Origin: Actinomycetes bacterium
Lineage (GTDB): Bacteria > Actinomycetota > Acidimicrobiia > Acidimicrobiales > RAAP-2
Reading direction: 5' to 3'
NCBI GenBank assembly: GCA_021826655.1
Contig: JAKAZC010000032.1
Span: 1-9,188, forward strand
DNA: 9,188 nt
The position numbers and the translations under genes are program-made. The notes under the pieces were generated by a model. It was not told the origin of the DNA. It did no database searches and worked only from the letters and a program-made list of their open reading frames with translations. Shown one piece after another: positions 5,783 through 9,188 of this stretch (positions within the stretch are counted from its first letter, which is position 1; each line of letters starts with the position of its first letter).

Positions 5783-7240
5783 TCAGAGTGACGGGGTGTA
5801 GCCGGCCGGCAGGTTGATGGTCTTCTTCTCGAGGAAGAGCTCGAGCCCGTCCTCACCGAACTCTCGGCCCACGCCGGACTCCTTGTACCCGCCGAAGGGC
5901 GACGAGAAGTCGATCGGGATCGACGAATTGACCATGTAGGTGCCGGTGCGCACCTTGCGGGCGATGCCGAGTCCGCGGTCGTTGTCGGCGGTGAAGACAC
6001 CACCGCACAGGCCGTAGTCGGAGTCGTTGGCGATCCGGACCGCATCCGCGTCGTCGTCGTAGGGAATGACCGACAGGACCGGACCGAAGATCTCCTCCCG
6101 CGCGATCCGCATCGAGTTGTCCACGTCGACGAAGACGGTGGGCTCGACGAACCAACCGGCGTCCAGGCCGGCCGGGCGGCCGCCCCCCACGGCGATCTTG
6201 GCGCCCTCGTCCTGGCCGATGCGGATGTAGTTCTCGACCCGGTCGCGCTGGCGCTCGGCCACCAGCGGCCCGACCTCGGTCGCGGGGTCGAGGGCGTCGC
6301 CGACCTTCATGGCCCGCACAAGCTCCACGAGCGCATCGGTGACCTCGGTGTAGCGGTCCCGAGGTGCGAGGATCCTGGTCAGCGAGATGCAGGCCTCGCC
6401 GTTGTTCATGATCGCGTTGGGGAGCATGAGCGGCAGCGACTCGGCCAGGTCGACGTCGTCGAGCAGGATGGCCGCCGACTTCCCACCGAGCTCGAGGCTA
6501 AAACGCTTGAGATTGGCGCCGCACGCGGCACCGATCTTCTTGCCGGCGACGGTCGACCCCGTGAACGACACCTTGTTCACGCCCGGGTGGTTCACGAGGT
6601 ACTCCCCGACCTCACGGCCGGCCGGGACCACGCTGAGCACGCCCTTGGGCAGGCCGGCCTCGGCCAGGATCTCGGCGAACACGTTGGCGTCGAGCGGGGT
6701 CTCGGGGGCGGGCTTGAACACCACGGTGCTGCCGGACAGCAGGGCCGGCGCGAGCTTGGCGGCAGCAAGGAAGAAGGGCACGTTCCACGGCGTGATGGCG
6801 GCCACGACACCGATCGGCTCCTTGGCGACGAGCACCGGGCCGAGCAGTCCGTCCTTCACCGTGTCGAACGCGAACGTCGATCCGAGCCCGGCGTAGTAGT
6901 CCAGGATCATCGTCGGCGCCAGCACCTGGGCGAGCAGGCCCCACGACACGGGCGAGCCCATCTCGTTCGAGATCAATTCGGACATGTCCTGCATCTGCTC
7001 GCGGACCAGCTCGGCGGCACGGGCGAGGACGGCACCACGCTCGGTCGGCGACATCTGCGGCCAGGGTCCGCTGTCGACGGCCTCGCGTGCGGCGGCCACG
7101 GCACGGTCGATGTCCGCGTTCTGGGCCTCGGGGGTGCGACCGACGAGCTCGCCGGTGGTCGGCGAGTGGACGTCGAAGACGGCGGAACTCGACGGCTCGA
7201 CCCACTCCCCTCCGATGAACAGGCGATCGTACGACTTCAT
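5783..7240 (-). CDS. NAD(P)-dependent aldehyde dehydrogenase
   Basis: Cytoplasmic enzyme oxidising an aldehyde to its carboxylic acid with NAD(P)+. It has 485 residues, a normal length for the family. Motifs in order: ITPWNVPFF (Asn153, oxyanion hole), VVFKPAPETPL (Lys176, cofactor binding), VSFTGSTVAGKKI (about 224-236), LELGGKSA (Glu250, general base), NNGEACISLTR (Cys284, catalytic nucleophile), EEIFGPV (Glu383) and SPFGGYKESGVGRE near the C-terminus. All key residues are present, so it should be active. Overall it resembles the actinobacterial AldA/CddD-type enzymes, but the substrate cannot be assigned. The ATG at 7240 is preceded by AGGGAGGG and begins MKSYDRLFIGGEW, a usual N-terminus. 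A longer frame from a GTG at 7303 adds 21 residues and is rejected. Divergent from the 7434 gene, with a hairpin after the stop. Confidence 0.95.
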   Translation of the reverse strand: MKSYDRLFIGGEWVEPSSSAVFDVHSPTTGELVGRTPEAQNADIDRAVAAAREAVDSGPWPQMSPTERGAVLARAAELVREQMQDMSELISNEMGSPVSWGLLAQVLAPTMILDYYAGLGSTFAFDTVKDGLLGPVLVAKEPIGVVAAITPWNVPFFLAAAKLAPALLSGSTVVFKPAPETPLDANVFAEILAEAGLPKGVLSVVPAGREVGEYLVNHPGVNKVSFTGSTVAGKKIGAACGANLKRFSLELGGKSAAILLDDVDLAESLPLMLPNAIMNNGEACISLTRILAPRDRYTEVTDALVELVRAMKVGDALDPATEVGPLVAERQRDRVENYIRIGQDEGAKIAVGGGRPAGLDAGWFVEPTVFVDVDNSMRIAREEIFGPVLSVIPYDDDADAVRIANDSDYGLCGGVFTADNDRGLGIARKVRTGTYMVNSSIPIDFSSPFGGYKESGVGREFGEDGLELFLEKKTINLPAGYTPSL

Positions 7241-7287
7241 GGGCCCTCCCTGGACAGTGAGTGATCGGTTCGCTTCGGCTGGTCCCC

Positions 7288-7300
7288 ACCCGGTCCGGGT
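7288..7300. promoter_or_regulatory. Perfect dyad ACCCGG-T-CCGGGT, candidate operator
   Basis: A 13-bp perfect palindrome lies 47 bp upstream of the aldehyde dehydrogenase start in the 193-bp divergent gap. A weak minus-strand -10-like box TACGAT (7320-7325) would put the dyad just inside the transcript, where a bound repressor could block it. G+C-rich DNA makes short palindromes common, so this is only a candidate. No regulator gene is in the window. Confidence 0.3.
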
Positions 7301-7352
7301 CACAGCTCAGGCTGCCGCGATCGTAGCCCGACGCCCCATCGTGCCGCCCGCG

Positions 7353-7372
7353 CCCACTGGTGGGGTTACGCT
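7353..7372 (+). promoter_or_regulatory. Candidate promoter with overlapping dyad for the 7434 gene
   Basis: TACGCT (7367-7372) fits a TANNNT -10 box and would start transcription near 7379, giving a leader of about 55 nt that contains a good ribosome site. No clear -35 is visible. The dyad CCCAC-TG-GTGGG (7353-7364) lies in the spacer just upstream of the box, a place where a bound protein would interfere with or assist RNA polymerase. Confidence 0.3.
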
Positions 7373-7433
7373 TCGCCGATCCGCCCGCGCAAGGGCGCCG
7401 ACCCCGGCGACGGCCGGAGAAGAGGAGCCCGAC

Positions 7434-8540
7434 GTGCTCTCCCCGCTCGACGACTACCCCGTCCATCAGATCTCGGAGCCGATGCGCCACGTCGGCACCT
7501 CGGACCGCAACTTCTACGACCGGTACTACTTCAACATCCACGGCACTGGCGCCGTCCACGGCACCGACGAGGAGCTGTTCGGCGTGATCGGTGTCGGGCA
7601 GTACCCGAACCTCGGCGTGGCCGACGCCTTCGTGTCGGTGAAGCTCGGCGAGGACCATCGAGTCGTGCGCTCGTCAAAGGTCCTGGGTGCGGACCGGATG
7701 GATGCCTCGGTGGGGCCGATCCGGGTGGAGGTCCTCAAGGGCCTCGAGCGGGTCCGGGTGATCCTCGAGCCGAACGAGTGGGACATCGAGCTCGACGCCG
7801 TCTACGACGGGTTCTGCGAGGCGCATCTCGAGGCCCGCCACTTCGACCGCCAGTTCTCGCGGGTCACGTTCGACTCGACCCGGTTCGCCCAGGTGGGCGG
7901 CTGGACCGGCACTCTCAAGGTGGGTGCACGCGAGATCGCGCTGACCCCCGACAGGTGGTGGGGTTCCCGCGACCGCTCGTGGGGCATCCGGCCGGTCGGC
8001 GAGTCGGAACACCCCGGCATCCGGGTCACCGACACCTCGTTCGGCTTCTTCTGGGTGTACGCCCCCGTCCGGTTCGACGACCACGCCATGGTGACGATCA
8101 TCCAGGAGCGATCGAGCGGCGAGCGGATCATGCAGGACGCCCACCGGGTCTTCCCGGTCGGCTCGGCGCGCCAGGCCGAGTGGCTGGGTCGGCCGGAGCA
8201 CGAGCTGCACTTCGAGCCGGGCACACGCAATGTCACGGGTGCCACCCTCTCCTACTTCGGGCCCCACGGGCGGAAGACCGCGGAGGTCGAGGTCGAGACG
8301 CTCCTCGCCTTCCCGCTGCTCCTCGGTAGCGGCTACGGCCTGGAGCCGGACTGGAAGCACGGGATGTACCAGGGTGACCTGGTGGTCCAGGGCCAGCAGG
8401 TCCCACCGGCCCCGTCGGACTACACCGACTGGGGCCTCACCGAGTACGCCGCCAGATTCACCAGCGAGGGCAAGGTCGGCTACGGCATGTTCGAGTGCGC
8501 CGTCATGGGTGCGCACGAGCAGTACGGGTTCACGGGCTGA
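7434..8540 (+). CDS. Uncharacterised protein, 368 aa (DUF7064/DUF7065-like)
   Basis: No experimentally known function is recognised. The sequence looks like a widespread actinobacterial/proteobacterial family of about 330-370 residues that I tentatively link to the DUF7065 and DUF7064 pair, with a beta-rich, lipocalin-like architecture recalling CrtC/AttH proteins. Visible blocks: DRNFYDRYYFNIHG (24-37), GVGQYPNLGVADAFVSV (about 53-69), VGPIRVEVLKGLERVRVILEPNE (about 93-115, with a conserved-looking LEPNE), LTPDRWWGSRDRSWGIRPVGE (about 170-190), FGFFWVYAPVRFDD (203-216) and a C-terminal GKVGYGMFECAVMG segment. No signal peptide or membrane segment is seen, so it is probably cytoplasmic. The GTG at 7434 follows AGAGGAG with a 6-nt gap. 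The frame is open back to 6984, but that part is antisense to the dehydrogenase. Divergent from the aldehyde dehydrogenase and convergent with a short-chain dehydrogenase, it may belong to a lipid or steroid catabolic set; this role is inference. Confidence 0.85.
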   Translation: MLSPLDDYPVHQISEPMRHVGTSDRNFYDRYYFNIHGTGAVHGTDEELFGVIGVGQYPNLGVADAFVSVKLGEDHRVVRSSKVLGADRMDASVGPIRVEVLKGLERVRVILEPNEWDIELDAVYDGFCEAHLEARHFDRQFSRVTFDSTRFAQVGGWTGTLKVGAREIALTPDRWWGSRDRSWGIRPVGESEHPGIRVTDTSFGFFWVYAPVRFDDHAMVTIIQERSSGERIMQDAHRVFPVGSARQAEWLGRPEHELHFEPGTRNVTGATLSYFGPHGRKTAEVEVETLLAFPLLLGSGYGLEPDWKHGMYQGDLVVQGQQVPPAPSDYTDWGLTEYAARFTSEGKVGYGMFECAVMGAHEQYGFTG

Positions 8541-8571
8541 CCACCCGCACCGGGCGCCGCGTCGGGGCGGC

Positions 8572-9188
8572 TCACTCCGGTGGCGCGGCTCCGTCCCACC
8601 CGGTCCGCTCGGCACACCACGCCCACAGTTCGGCGCCGGCGTCGGCGAAGTCCGCCTCCGACAGTCGGGTCCACGGCGCCTTGTGCTCCCAGCGCACCTT
8701 GCGGTCCAGCCAGAACCCTCCGGTGGACTCGACCGCCTCGGTCGCGGTGGCCAGCCACACGATGGTGTCGGCGCCCTGCTCCGCAGTCCGCAGCAGCGGC
8801 CCCATCACCTTGGCGAATCGGGGGAGGCCGTCCCGGATTCCCGGGGTGTCCGCCCAACCCGGATGCATGGCGTGGAAGGCGACGCCCGTACCGGCTGTCC
8901 GCCGCACCCACTCGTGCAGGAGGACGAGCTGGGCCCGCTTGGCCCTGGCGTAGGCGACGGTCCCGTCGTACTCCTCGGGACCCATCTCGAGCGTGGCCAG
9001 GTCGAACCTCTGGGTGTACATCCCTCCCGAGGAGACCTGGATCACCCGGGACGGGGCCCCGGCCTCGAGCACCGGGAGCAGCAGACCGGTCAGCAGGAAC
9101 GGGGCGGCCACCTGCGAGGCGACCGTCAGCTCGAGACCCGAGCCCGTGACGGTCCGCTGCGTGGTGAGCGCCCCGGCATTGTGGATCA
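8572..9188 (-). CDS. Short-chain dehydrogenase/reductase (DHRS12-like), 5' partial
   Basis: NAD(P)-dependent oxidoreductase of the classical SDR superfamily, acting on an alcohol or ketone. The first third, with the TGxxxGxG nucleotide-binding motif, lies beyond the window edge. The frame is open to the edge and enters at IHNAGAL (9186 downward), a variant of the SDR NNAG motif. It continues with PFLLTGLLLP, VIQVSSGGMYT (catalytic serine region, about 9031) and YARAK (Tyr at 8950-8952, Lys at 8938-8940, the YxxxK pair). HAMHPGWADTPGI, EQGADTIVWLA and FWLDRKVR follow. This tail strongly recalls the DHRS12 group rather than generic SDRs. The GTG at 9111 is internal, because conserved motifs lie upstream of it. 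The gene is convergent with the 368-residue protein, 31 bp between stops, with only a weak 5-bp hairpin there. Enzyme class is firm; substrate is unknown, with lipids or steroids as a guess. Confidence 0.92.
   Translation of the reverse strand, partial: IHNAGALTTQRTVTGSGLELTVASQVAAPFLLTGLLLPVLEAGAPSRVIQVSSGGMYTQRFDLATLEMGPEEYDGTVAYARAKRAQLVLLHEWVRRTAGTGVAFHAMHPGWADTPGIRDGLPRFAKVMGPLLRTAEQGADTIVWLATATEAVESTGGFWLDRKVRWEHKAPWTRLSEADFADAGAELWAWCAERTGWDGAAPPE

Noticed and set aside
5454..5817. Small plus-strand frames across the acyltransferase leader
   Set aside because: Gly/Pro/Arg low-complexity products with no ribosome site, overlapping hairpins and antisense to known genes.
7241..7303. 21-residue N-terminal extension of the aldehyde dehydrogenase
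   Set aside because: The ATG at 7240 has a strong AGGGAGGG site and gives a normal family N-terminus. The extension contains the candidate operator dyad.
6984..7433. Upstream extension of the 368-residue protein by 150 codons
   Set aside because: It is antisense to the start of the aldehyde dehydrogenase, and a clear AGAGGAG site precedes the GTG at 7434.
8556..8571. GCCGC/GCGGC hairpin between the convergent genes at 8540 and 8572
   Set aside because: Only a 5-bp stem with a 6-base loop and no T-run; expected by chance in such G+C-rich DNA.
1..9188. Defence system, CRISPR array, toxin-antitoxin pair or retroelement
   Set aside because: I looked for spaced repeats, nuclease, helicase and reverse transcriptase motifs and small paired genes, and found none. 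Any such cargo of the element would lie left of the window.

Overview
The window is very G+C-rich DNA with many GTG starts, tightly packed genes and TANNNT-type promoter boxes. This suggests a high-G+C actinobacterium. The protein types would fit a free-living Acidimicrobiia-like lineage, but that placement is inference. Two parts can be told apart: the end of an integrated mobile element (about 1-1421) and ordinary chromosome (about 1455-9188).

Left end: a large serine recombinase (integrase), cut at its 5' end by the window edge, is read rightwards straight into a tRNA-Val(UAC) gene that lies on the opposite strand. The last 13 codons of the integrase are antisense tRNA sequence, and its stop codon lies in the DNA that encodes the anticodon loop. 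This is the layout expected where an element has inserted into the 3' half of a tRNA gene. The element would extend leftwards out of the window, and the tRNA gene marks the junction with the host chromosome.

Middle: an inositol-monophosphatase-family gene (-) ends 13 bp before the tRNA and probably starts as a leaderless transcript. Divergent from it are two (+) genes: an unrecognised 185-residue protein and a 140-residue lipoprotein. They overlap by 4 bp (GTGA) and are probably translationally coupled. A 15-bp-stem hairpin separates the lipoprotein from a convergent (-) gene for a membrane O-acyltransferase with a C-terminal SGNH domain (OafA/OatA type), which probably acylates a cell-surface glycan or glycolipid.

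Right end: an NAD(P)-dependent aldehyde dehydrogenase (-) with a strong hairpin after its stop, a divergent uncharacterised 368-residue protein (+), and the C-terminal two thirds of a DHRS12-like short-chain dehydrogenase (-, cut by the window edge). An alcohol/aldehyde oxidation pair around an uncharacterised actinobacterial family may be part of a lipid, steroid or terpenoid catabolic locus. That is inference from context.

I found no CRISPR array, rRNA, insertion sequence or recognisable defence system. The most interesting site is the integrase/tRNA overlap. The uncharacterised genes at 2283-3259 and 7434-8540 come next.
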